A stretch of DNA of 8,210 nt from Candidatus Glassiibacteriota bacterium (GTDB lineage: Bacteria; Gemmatimonadota; Glassbacteria; GWA2-58-10), in the NCBI GenBank assembly GCA_030604975.1, contig JAUVUV010000076.1:1-8210 (forward strand), read 5' to 3'. The notes under the pieces were generated by a model. It was not told where the DNA came from. It searched no databases and worked only from the letters and a program-made list of their open reading frames with translations. The position numbers and the translations under genes are program-made. Shown here in pieces: positions 1-6,257 of this stretch (position 1 is its first letter; the number at the start of each line of letters is the position of its first letter).

Positions 1-1938
1 ATAGAGGAGGGTTCACCCTCCAGTGATGTATTGATCATGATCTTGGCTTACCTTGCGGGCCTTGCTTTCAGTCAGCAATATGTGTTTCTTCTGGAAGTGG
101 CGGTTCTGGCGGCATTTCTGGTTTACGGAAGAGAGGTCGGCCGGAGGTTCAAGGCAAACCTGGGAATGCTGATCTTTCTTTTCTTCCTGGGGCTGAGCGT
201 GTACCTCTACCTCTGGGTGCGGCCGGTAATCGATCCCGGGCTGGGCAAACCGGTGGTGCTGTTCAGCAAGGATTTCTGGGGATACCTTTTCAACAGCGAC
301 AACCTGCGTGACTCTCTTCCGCGTAATGCGAGTTTTTTCCTCTATCAGTTCCCCCTCTTTCTCGGTTATTTGAAAAGTCAGGCAGGCCACTGGATATCGG
401 GAGCCGTGGTGCTGGTAATCTTTCACTACGGAATTATCCGGCTTCTGAAAAGAGAGCGAAAGCTCGGCCTGCTGGGATTGGCCCTTCTGGCTTTCGGGCT
501 TTTGTCCGTTTTATGGCTCGCCGATCCAAAACTCGGTTTCGAGCAGGCCTGGGACAAGTTTCCCGATCCGACAAGCCACGAACAAACCCACATCGATCAG
601 GTTTTCATTTTCAGTTATCTCATATTCGGCTGTTTTACCGTGATCGGGGCCGTGTTTCTGAAAATCGATCTCGGCCGATTTTTTAAGACCATTGCTGAGA
701 AAATAGAATTTAAGAGTGATAAATTTGAAAAGTTTACCGGCTACAGCGTTACTGCCCTGCTGATAATCTTTCAGCTCGGATTTGTCCCCTTTCGCTGGCA
801 AAAGGCGGATATGTCGGGATTCTACGTGGTGAGTAACTTGGCGGAAAACATGCTGAGAGGGGTTGAGCCCGAGGGCATACTGATCGTGAGAAGCGACGAT
901 GAATATTACCCCGTGACTTATATCAACAGGTTTCTGCTAAAGGATTCCGAAAGGTCTATTGTCAATTATCGCCGGCTGTCTGACAAATCTTATCTCAAGA
1001 GCCTGAAAAACGCCTCTCCTCCGGTGCTTTTGACCTATGATGACACCGGTATCAACCGTCTCGGACCGGTGAAACTGGAAAAACGTGAAACCTTTCAGGC
1101 TGGGAACCTTAAAGTAGATTATCCGGAAAATACCGTATTTCTTATCCGGGACATAGTGATGCTGGATATTCTTCGGGCAAACGGGTTCAGCCGTCCGGTT
1201 TATTTTTCCCATCGTCTGGGACTGGAGAACATGCTAGGTTTATACAATTATCTTGCCTTCCGGGGTCTGGTCACCCGGCTTTTCGAGGAAGACCCGCTGG
1301 CCACTGAAGACAGTCTTGATTTCTGGCGCCAGAGGGCGAGCACGCCTGCAGTGGACGTAAAAAGAACTAACGAGCTTATGTGGAGAGACTATATCTATCG
1401 TACCCCTCCGGGGGATATCGAATTCCGGCGGAAGGATTTAACAAGGCCTCTTCTGGCTTACGCCCGGTCCCATTTAATGCTTGGTGAGGCTTTTCTCAGC
1501 AGGAAAGACGCTTCCACAGCCGCGTTAAATTTCCGCCAGTGTGAGTTTTTCGACCCTGATTATTCCGACATGCTTTTCACCTTCGCCGCACGGATGGCGA
1601 ATGCGGGTGAATATGAAGAGTCCAAGAATTTCGCAGGCCAATATTTCGAAGCTCACCCGGTTGATCCGTTGAAATGGGCGGGCCTGGCCAAGATTGCCCT
1701 AGAAAAGACAGACAGTATCCCGGCCACTGAATTTCTGCTGGAGGGGATAAAAGTCGATCCTGATTTTCAGCTCGGTTTCCGCAAACTGCTTCGCCTCTAC
1801 GACTCGATGGGCAATAAGATAATAGTCTCGGCTTTTCTTAGCCGCTGGCTCAGCCGCCATCCCGACGATCAGAAAATGCGCAAACTCTGGGAAGAGTATT
1901 CGACAACAGAAACCCTGCCCCCTGATTTTCCTGAGTAA
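1..1938 (+). CDS. DUF2723/GT117-like membrane protein with C-terminal TPRs, 5' truncated
   Basis: C-terminal 645 residues of an integral membrane protein. The frame is open to the window edge, so TTG at 31 or ATG at 37 is probably not the start. Hydrophobic segments lie near 31-130 (two), 160-215, 385-440, 465-525, 595-660 and 745-785. After the second pair comes a 'VRPVIDPG' stretch that resembles the 'IRA..NP.I' motif of DUF2723 proteins. A soluble region follows with 'GILIVRSDDEYYPVTY' (about 875-920) and 'NGFSRPVYFSHRLG' (about 1180-1220), matching the family's conserved 'AILFTNGDNDTFPLWY' and 'RPIYFA' blocks. From about 1438 to 1905 the protein is helical and TPR-like. DUF2723 corresponds to CAZy GT117, whose human member TMEM260 is an O-mannosyltransferase with a TPR tail. 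The catalytic N-terminal part is outside the window, so transferase activity is inferred from the family. The next gene is convergent, so this is the 3' end of its transcription unit. Confidence 0.78.
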   Translation: MEEGSPSSDVLIMILAYLAGLAFSQQYVFLLEVAVLAAFLVYGREVGRRFKANLGMLIFLFFLGLSVYLYLWVRPVIDPGLGKPVVLFSKDFWGYLFNSDNLRDSLPRNASFFLYQFPLFLGYLKSQAGHWISGAVVLVIFHYGIIRLLKRERKLGLLGLALLAFGLLSVLWLADPKLGFEQAWDKFPDPTSHEQTHIDQVFIFSYLIFGCFTVIGAVFLKIDLGRFFKTIAEKIEFKSDKFEKFTGYSVTALLIIFQLGFVPFRWQKADMSGFYVVSNLAENMLRGVEPEGILIVRSDDEYYPVTYINRFLLKDSERSIVNYRRLSDKSYLKSLKNASPPVLLTYDDTGINRLGPVKLEKRETFQAGNLKVDYPENTVFLIRDIVMLDILRANGFSRPVYFSHRLGLENMLGLYNYLAFRGLVTRLFEEDPLATEDSLDFWRQRASTPAVDVKRTNELMWRDYIYRTPPGDIEFRRKDLTRPLLAYARSHLMLGEAFLSRKDASTAALNFRQCEFFDPDYSDMLFTFAARMANAGEYEESKNFAGQYFEAHPVDPLKWAGLAKIALEKTDSIPATEFLLEGIKVDPDFQLGFRKLLRLYDSMGNKIIVSAFLSRWLSRHPDDQKMRKLWEEYSTTETLPPDFPE

Positions 1939-2003
1939 TCTGTAGCCATGTCCCGGATAATAAAGGATCGGCCTCAGGGTAAGGGTGCCTTTGAGAGGAA
2001 TTA

Positions 2004-2465
2004 TTACTCGGCTGCTTTGAGATATTCCTCAAACCCCCGCGTGAGGTTTTTCTCGCGCACGGCGGTTTTTTCGGGGTCTGCCTCGACGTACAGGGTGTAA
2101 AGGTCTCCCAGCCTCTCGGATGCGAGCCGACAGAAATCGAGTGCTGAAATTGCCGCTCCCTCTTCCAGTCCCAGCCTTTCGAATATCCTGCCATCGATAA
2201 GGCGGTTCCAGCTTTCTTTGGAAACCTTCCTACCTGGACTGGTAGTCGTGTCCACGCATCGTCTGTCGATCATGTTGCAGCAAGGTTCGCAGATCGAGTC
2301 GGCATCCGCGGTGAGTACGAAAACAGTGTGCGGGTTGTCACGTATGATTCTGGCCAGCCGGTGCACGCCATGGCCGTATGGGTGGGGCTCATGCTTCTTG
2401 CCAGCGCCGAGATCACGGATTATGTCGAGCAGGTGGTGCGGTTTGATTCGCAGGGGTTTGGCCAT
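2004..2465 (-). CDS. DUF1284-like protein with Cys cluster
   Basis: A 153-residue soluble protein without signal peptide or membrane segment. It opens with 'LRIKPHHLL' (His10, His11), the usual N-terminal signature of DUF1284, and carries C59-x2-C62-C63-x6-C70, followed by 'ERLGLEEG' and a helical C-terminus with one more Cys, C112. In DUF1284 proteins these cysteines are predicted to bind a metal or Fe-S cluster; the biochemical role is unknown. The adjacent cysteines C62-C63 sit where I remember Cys-Pro in relatives. ATG at 2465 is chosen because the PHHLL motif follows within 11 residues; no strong Shine-Dalgarno is seen, only a weak GGCGAG about 14 bases upstream. The gene is convergent with the DUF2723 gene (65-base gap) and divergent from the first symporter, so it is probably a single-gene unit. 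The opposite strand holds overlapping open frames that look like shadows. Confidence 0.75.
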   Translation of the reverse strand: MAKPLRIKPHHLLDIIRDLGAGKKHEPHPYGHGVHRLARIIRDNPHTVFVLTADADSICEPCCNMIDRRCVDTTTSPGRKVSKESWNRLIDGRIFERLGLEEGAAISALDFCRLASERLGDLYTLYVEADPEKTAVREKNLTRGFEEYLKAAE

Positions 2466-2613
2466 TTATTGCGATTTTTCTCGCCAGAGTTCTCAGAGGT
2501 TAGCTTCCGGAGAATCTACAAAAGATTTTGACCTTGGGGAAGTATTATTTTAGCTTTTTGAAAACTGCGGGTAATCGGTGTTCTGTCTTTTTCCTGAAAG
2601 GGGCCTTTGTTAC
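2466..2613. other. Divergent intergenic region between DUF1284 and symporter genes
   Basis: These 148 bases separate two divergent starts and should hold both promoters. The right half is AT-rich. On the + strand the best -35-like match is TTGACC at 2528-2533, with a poor -10 (TAGCTT, 2551-2556) 17 bases on. A short GCGA/TCGC inverted repeat lies at 2471-2484, just upstream of the DUF1284 start. I see no convincing promoter for the minus strand. No gene is supported here, although the symporter frame is open back to GTG 2578. Confidence 0.5.
2528..2556 (+). promoter_or_regulatory. Weak candidate promoter for first symporter
   Basis: TTGACC (5 of 6 to the sigma-70 -35) is followed after 17 bases by TAGCTT (3 of 6 to the -10). 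Position and spacing suit the gene starting at 2614, but the -10 is poor and the organism's consensus is unknown, so this is only a candidate. Confidence 0.25.
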
Positions 2614-4119
2614 GTGGAACTGGGTACAGGCAAGCTGTCGAATATCGACGTGGCGATAGTTGTAGTCTACCTGGTTGGGATTACGCTTTTCGGTGTATGG
2701 ATCGGTCGTTTTATCAAGAACGACCGGGATTTTTTCCTGGCCGGAAGGAATCTCCCCTGGTGGGCGATCGGGATGTCGATGGTGGTCTCGGATATAGGTG
2801 CACTGGAGCTTGTCGGCCTTGCCGGGGCTGCCTACACCTACGGCATCGCGGTGGCCAATTTCGACTGGATCGGCTGTATCCCGGCGCTGATTTTGGCTGC
2901 GTTTATTTTTATTCCCTATTACTGGCGGGCGAAAGTTTTCACTATTCCGGAGTTTCTCGGGCTGCGCTATAACCAGTTCGTACGCACCCTGGTGGCGATA
3001 ATCTGGGGAGTGGTGTTTATTTTCCAGCTCGGTATTTTTTTCTATACCGCAGCCCTGACCATGAATATCCTATGCGGCTGGCCGATCTATTTTTCGATCC
3101 TGCTCACAGCTATGATAGTCGGAATCTACACCTTCTTCGGCGGGCTTACGGCAGTGGTGCTGGTGGATTCGATCCAGTGCGTGCTTCTTTTTATCGGAAG
3201 CCTGATCATTCTTTCGATTGCCATGGTCAATGTCGGTGGATACGGCGGGCTGATGGACAAGGTTCACGCCATGGGCAGCGGGTTCGAACACCATTTCAGC
3301 CTGCTCGTCCCGCCCGATACCCCCACTCCTTTCGGCTGGGCCGGGATTCTTTTCGGCCTTGCTTTTGTCCTTTCGCCAGCCTACTGGCTCGGCAATCAGG
3401 CGATCGTGCAGCGCAACCTCGGGGCGCGCAGTGAGCATGACGCAAAAAAGAGCGTGCTCTTGGGCGCATTTCTCAAGCTTTTCATTCCCTTTCTCCTGAT
3501 AGGTCCGGGCCGGGCCGGCCTGGTACTTCATCCGGGACTGGAAAACGGGGATGACATTTATCCGACCCTGATTTACGACCTTCTGCCCCCGGGACTTGTC
3601 GGAATCGTTTTTGCCGCCTTTCTCGCCGCGCTGCTTTCCAGCGTGGACTCGTATCTCAACAGCGCCACGACTATCTGGACCAAGGATATCTACCAGAGAT
3701 ATATCGCAAGAGACAGAAGTGCGAGGCACTATCTGATCGTGGGCAAGGTACTCACCGTGGTATTCGTGACCGCGGGTGTGTTTCTCGCCCCGCTTACAGC
3801 TCGCTCTCCCAGTATTTTCGGCTATTTTGTAACAATATACAGCATTTTCCAGGGCCCTCTTCTGGCGATACTGGTGCTGGGTTTCTTCTGGCGAAGGGCA
3901 AACGGCAAGGGCGCGGTGGCAGGCCTGGCTCTCGGTATTACGACCAGCGGGACCCTGTTCTGGCTCCAGGATAAGGTTTTTACCTGCCCTGAACCCTATC
4001 TTTACATAGCCTGGTGGGCGTTTCTGATGGGCCTGGTGGCTACTGTAATCGTGAGCCTGGCGACAAAGCCGGAGCCGCCGGAGAAGATAGAGGGGCTGAT
4101 TTACAGGAAATCCGGCTGA
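2614..4119 (+). CDS. Sodium:solute symporter, SGLT-type (paralogue 1)
   Basis: A 501-residue integral membrane protein of the sodium:solute symporter family (SSS, TC 2.A.21), predicted to couple Na+ entry to uptake of a small organic solute, likely a sugar or sugar derivative. Family landmarks in order: 'GRNLPWWAIGMS' (44-55), 'ANFDWIGCIPA' near 80-92, 'GGLTAVVLVDSIQ' near 177-189, 'WLGNQAIVQR' (258-267), 'LLPPGLVGIVFAAFLAALLSSVDS' near 323-346, then 'NSATTIWTKDIYQ'. A339, S342 and S343 match the Na2-site Ala/Ser/Ser of vSGLT. Length is normal for a family with 13-14 helices. The frame is open to GTG 2578, but GTG 2614 is preferred because it aligns exactly with the GTG start of the downstream paralogue ('VELG' against 'MELS') and has GAAAGGGG at 2596-2603. 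Oddities: Arg300 lies in a normally hydrophobic 'PGxAGL' segment (Ile299 in the paralogue), and the TM1 substrate motif is SDIGALE. The exact substrate cannot be read from the sequence. Confidence 0.9.
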   Translation: MELGTGKLSNIDVAIVVVYLVGITLFGVWIGRFIKNDRDFFLAGRNLPWWAIGMSMVVSDIGALELVGLAGAAYTYGIAVANFDWIGCIPALILAAFIFIPYYWRAKVFTIPEFLGLRYNQFVRTLVAIIWGVVFIFQLGIFFYTAALTMNILCGWPIYFSILLTAMIVGIYTFFGGLTAVVLVDSIQCVLLFIGSLIILSIAMVNVGGYGGLMDKVHAMGSGFEHHFSLLVPPDTPTPFGWAGILFGLAFVLSPAYWLGNQAIVQRNLGARSEHDAKKSVLLGAFLKLFIPFLLIGPGRAGLVLHPGLENGDDIYPTLIYDLLPPGLVGIVFAAFLAALLSSVDSYLNSATTIWTKDIYQRYIARDRSARHYLIVGKVLTVVFVTAGVFLAPLTARSPSIFGYFVTIYSIFQGPLLAILVLGFFWRRANGKGAVAGLALGITTSGTLFWLQDKVFTCPEPYLYIAWWAFLMGLVATVIVSLATKPEPPEKIEGLIYRKSG

Positions 4120-4255
4120 AGTGGACGGATTATCAGAATTAAAATTTGCCGCAAGCCTGCAAGATGAAATCCCTTGACCAGGGCATGGTTAGTTTATAAT
4201 CTTTTTGGCTAAATAACTTGCAGAGTGATTTGATTTTAAACTCAAGAGGTGCTTA
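4120..4255. other. Gap between tandem symporters
   Basis: The 136-base spacer between the two symporter genes is AT-rich. It contains a sigma-70-like promoter with an inverted repeat inside it (4174-4200) and a leader of about 50 bases ending in AAGAGGTG at 4244-4251, the Shine-Dalgarno for GTG 4256. A 6-bp inverted repeat (AATCCG/CGGATT, 4109-4131) straddles the stop codon of the first symporter but has no T-tract, so it is not called as a terminator. Confidence 0.6.
4174..4200 (+). promoter_or_regulatory. Candidate sigma-70-like promoter with internal inverted repeat
   Basis: TTGACC (4174-4179) and a perfect TATAAT (4195-4200) are separated by 15 bases, shorter than the usual 16-18. Between them lies TGACCA-GGGCA-TGGTTA (4175-4191), an imperfect 17-base inverted repeat with 5 of 6 arm positions paired. 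It overlaps the -35 box and fills most of the spacer, where a repressor or a MerR-type activator could bind. It would let the second symporter and the small membrane protein be expressed apart from the first symporter. This is a sequence match only. Confidence 0.45.
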
Positions 4256-5776
4256 GTGGAACTCTCTGTGGGCAGGCTCGCTACTATCGATGTCGTGATC
4301 ATCGCGGTGTACTTGGCGGGGATCACTATTTTAGGCGTCTGGATCGGGCGGTTTATCAAGACTGACGAGGACTTTTTTCTCGGCGGGAGGAACCTTCCCT
4401 GGTGGGCCATCGGGATGTCCATGGTTGTTTCGGACATCGGGGCCCTGGAGCTTGTCGGTGTGGCCGGCATGGCATACACCTATGGGATCGCTGTGGCCAA
4501 TTTCGACTGGATAGGCTGCATCCCGGCCATGGTCGTGGCTGCTTTCATTTTTATTCCATATTACTGGCGCGCCAAGGTGTTTACCGTGCCTGAATATCTG
4601 GGCCGCCGTTACAACCAGTTCGTGCGCTCACTGGTGGCCCTGCTCTGGGGAGTGTTTTTCCTGTTCATGCTCGGTATTTTCTTCTACACCGCGGCCCTGA
4701 CCATGAATATCCTATGCGGCTGGCCGATGACTTTCTCGATAATCCTGATTGCCACTGTGGTGGGAATCTACACCTTTTTCGGCGGGCTCGCCGCCGTTGT
4801 GTTCCTGGACTCGATCCAGTGCGTGATACTTTTTATCGGCAGTTTCATCATACTTGGAATCGCGATGTTCAAGGTCGGCGGTTACAGCCAGCTGGTGGAC
4901 ATGGTTACCGCAATGGGGGGTAAGGGCCAGCATTTCAACCTTCTCGTTAGCCCTGATACACCGACTCCATTTGGCTGGGCTTGTGTTCTTTTCGGCCTGA
5001 CTTTCGTGCTTTCGCCTGCCTACTGGCTGGGCAACCAGGCGATCGTTCAGCGCAACCTCGCCGCCCGCAGCGAGTACGAGGCGAAAAAGAGCGTGCTCTG
5101 GGGCGGCTTCCTCAAGCTGTTCATCCCGATCATGCTGGTAGGGCCGGGTATTGCCGGGCTGGCCCTGTATCCCGAACTTGCAAAAGGTGACGATATTTTC
5201 CCCACCCTGATCCGCGATCTGCTGCCTCCGGGGCTTGTCGGGATCGTTTTCGCTGCGTTTCTCGCCGCTCTTATTTCAAGTGTGGATTCCTACCTCAACA
5301 GCGCAGCCACGCTCTGGACAAAAGATATTTACCAGCAATTCATCAGACGTGACAAAAGTCAAAGGCATTATATGATTGTGGGCAGAGTGCTCACTTTGGT
5401 CTTTGTAGTTATCGGGGTTTTTCTGGCTCCGATTACCGAAAAGTTTCCACATATCTTCGGCTACATGCAAACCATGCTCAGTATCTTTCAGGGTCCGCTG
5501 CTGTCCATTATCATCCTTGGGTTACTTTGGCGCAGGGCCAATGGCAAAGGAGCGATTGCCGGACTCTGTCTCGGGGTCGCCACCAGTTCGACCCTGTTCG
5601 CAATCCAGGATAAGCTTTTCACCGCCCCCGAACCATTTCTCTACATTGCCTGGTGGGCTTTTCTGGCTGGCCTGGTAACCACTGTGGTGGTGAGTCTTCT
5701 TACAAAACCCGAGCCGCCGGAGAAAATCGAGGGACTCGTTTATTCATCTGTCCGTAAATCTAAAAAAGTCGGGTAA
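4256..5776 (+). CDS. Sodium:solute symporter, SGLT-type (paralogue 2)
   Basis: A 506-residue SSS-family membrane transporter and tandem paralogue of the upstream gene; a hand alignment gives about 115 differences in about 497 positions, close to 77% identity. All landmarks are kept: 'GRNLPWWAIGMS', SDIGALE (59-65), 'WLGNQAIVQR', and the Na2-site residues A338, S341 and S342. It has the expected Ile299 where paralogue 1 has Arg300. Divergence is concentrated around residues 201-235 (a loop, with one residue deleted), in the segment after the Na2 helix, and in the helix near 385-410. The 'TKPEPPEKIEGL' tail is nearly identical in both copies, but this copy adds a basic tail rich in Ser and Lys. 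GTG 4256 has AAGAGGTG at 4244-4251 and aligns with the paralogue's start. The gene has its own candidate promoter and is followed after 3 bases by a small membrane protein gene. Likely role: Na+-driven uptake of a sugar-like solute; substrate unknown. Confidence 0.92.
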   Translation: MELSVGRLATIDVVIIAVYLAGITILGVWIGRFIKTDEDFFLGGRNLPWWAIGMSMVVSDIGALELVGVAGMAYTYGIAVANFDWIGCIPAMVVAAFIFIPYYWRAKVFTVPEYLGRRYNQFVRSLVALLWGVFFLFMLGIFFYTAALTMNILCGWPMTFSIILIATVVGIYTFFGGLAAVVFLDSIQCVILFIGSFIILGIAMFKVGGYSQLVDMVTAMGGKGQHFNLLVSPDTPTPFGWACVLFGLTFVLSPAYWLGNQAIVQRNLAARSEYEAKKSVLWGGFLKLFIPIMLVGPGIAGLALYPELAKGDDIFPTLIRDLLPPGLVGIVFAAFLAALISSVDSYLNSAATLWTKDIYQQFIRRDKSQRHYMIVGRVLTLVFVVIGVFLAPITEKFPHIFGYMQTMLSIFQGPLLSIIILGLLWRRANGKGAIAGLCLGVATSSTLFAIQDKLFTAPEPFLYIAWWAFLAGLVTTVVVSLLTKPEPPEKIEGLVYSSVRKSKKVG

Positions 5777-5779
5777 ATA

Positions 5780-6031
5780 ATGAGAGATTGGCTGGCTGAA
5801 CTTCTCAAACCGCTTGCAGAATGGCTGTTCGTTCTGGTGATGAGCGTTCCCCTGAGCGTGGTGCGCCTCATTTTTCTGGGTATCCTGGCGGCGCTGGCTA
5901 TCTGGGCGCTCACCTTGCCTCCCCAGCGTCCCGAGCCGGTGGACGGTAAGAAACCATCCTGGTTCACCGATCTGCGTTTTTTCGCGGTGGGATTGCTTTT
6001 GCTTCAGTCGATTTTTTACTTGATATTTTAA
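5780..6031 (+). CDS. Small membrane protein coupled to symporter
   Basis: An 83-residue protein I do not recognise. A long hydrophobic stretch covers about residues 14-46, enough for one long or two short helices. A polar Pro-rich linker follows (PPQRPEPVDGKKPSW, about 47-61), and a last helix (about 64-83) runs to the very C-terminus. No signal peptide cleavage site is evident. ATG 5780 begins 3 bases after the TAA of the second symporter, and no good Shine-Dalgarno lies in front, which suggests translation by reinitiation. The context suggests a partner or small subunit of that symporter. Precedents for small membrane proteins encoded beside SSS transporters are YjcH (DUF485) with ActP and YhdT (DUF997) with PanF, but those usually precede the transporter and this sequence does not resemble either. 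No counterpart follows the first symporter. The coding call rests on position, composition and clean membrane topology. Confidence 0.75.
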   Translation: MRDWLAELLKPLAEWLFVLVMSVPLSVVRLIFLGILAALAIWALTLPPQRPEPVDGKKPSWFTDLRFFAVGLLLLQSIFYLIF

Positions 6032-6088
6032 GCCAGTGTGCCCGGATTGGGCAGCAAAAGCGCAAATGAGCTGAGTGGCTTTATTTTT
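6029..6088 (+). terminator. Candidate branched terminator after symporter operon
   Basis: AAGCCA (6030-6035) can pair with TGGCTT (6076-6081), enclosing a TGCCC-GGATT-GGGCA hairpin (6039-6053), and the closing stem runs into TTATTTTT (6081-6088). Stem plus T-rich tail directly after the small gene's stop suits an intrinsic terminator, but the outer stem is short and the loop between the parts is long, so the call is weak. Confidence 0.35.
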
Positions 6089-6089
6089 C

Positions 6090-6196
6090 ACCTCGGATTC
6101 ACATTTTCGAGACTGTTCCATCAGAACAGTACTCTTTCAAAAATGAGGGCGAAGCGGTATTTTTTATAGGTTTCGCCCTCGAATTATATCCGAGGT
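6090..6196 (+). ncRNA. Candidate structured RNA element (three-way junction)
   Basis: Three perfect stems are nested. P1 is ACCTCGGAT (6090-6098) with ATCCGAGGT (6188-6196), 9 bp. Inside it, P2 is ACTGTTC-CATCA-GAACAGT (6112-6130), 7 bp with a 5-base loop. P3 is GAGGGCGAA (6145-6153) with TTCGCCCTC (6172-6180), 9 bp and extendable by a G-U and a C-G pair to leave a 14-base loop. The joining segments are 13, 14 and 7 bases. TTCGAG (6106-6111) could instead pair with CTCGAA (6178-6183), which would compete with P3. It lies 61 bases before the start of the secreted-protein gene, so it could be a leader element, a small RNA or a palindromic repeat. It matches no RNA family that I recognise. The strand is assumed from the flanking genes. 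Confidence 0.4.
6143..6180 (-). terminator. Minus-strand terminator-like hairpin
   Basis: Read on the minus strand, the stem GAGGGCGAA/TTCGCCCTC is followed directly by ATTTTTG (complement of 6138-6144), the form of an intrinsic terminator. Read on the plus strand there is no T-tract. No minus-strand gene ends here, so it may stop antisense transcription or simply be one arm of the larger structure. Confidence 0.3.
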
Positions 6197-6257
6197 TATT
6201 TCCACCGGGATAAGTTCCATTAATTCACGTTATATTTTTGCTACGGGCTTTTTCGAA

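Larger units (their letters stand above)
6032..6257. other. Structured noncoding gap upstream of glycosidase-like gene
   Basis: These 226 bases carry no supported gene but hold several perfect inverted repeats: the terminator candidate at its left end, the nested set at 6090-6196, and an AT-rich stretch with a -10-like TATATT at 6231-6236. No matching -35 box is seen at the right distance, and no clear Shine-Dalgarno precedes ATG 6258. Confidence 0.6.

Noticed and set aside
31..39. TTG 31 or ATG 37 as the true start of the first gene
   Set aside because: The frame is open to the left edge and the family is far longer, with its catalytic part N-terminal; the gene is more likely cut by the window edge.
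1930..1978. Bidirectional terminator between the convergent genes
   Set aside because: CCTGAG (1930-1935) and CTCAGG (1973-1978) pair over only 6 bp with a 37-base gap; too weak to call.
2218..2553. Plus-strand open frames opposite DUF1284
   Set aside because: The minus-strand frame has clear family motifs (PHHLL, Cys cluster); the plus-strand translations have none and no ribosome binding site.
2578..2613. N-terminal extension of the first symporter from GTG 2578
   Set aside because: The extra 12 residues have no counterpart in the paralogue, which starts exactly at the residue matching GTG 2614; a Shine-Dalgarno-like GAAAGGGG precedes 2614.
3070..3729. 219-codon open frame on the minus strand
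   Set aside because: It lies wholly antisense to the first symporter and its translation is polar, low in complexity and without recognisable domains, as expected for a shadow of a membrane-protein gene.
4109..4131. Terminator of the first symporter
   Set aside because: Only a 6-bp stem with an 11-base loop, overlapping the stop codon and lacking a T-tract.
6041..6048. Recurring CCCGGAT motif (also near 1953 and 8165)
   Set aside because: Seven bases recurring a few times in 8 kb of this composition is not convincing, and the contexts do not match.
6090..6196. Integron attC site
   Set aside because: The ends do not fit the RYYYAAC and GTTRRRY core sites, and no integrase or cassette array is present.
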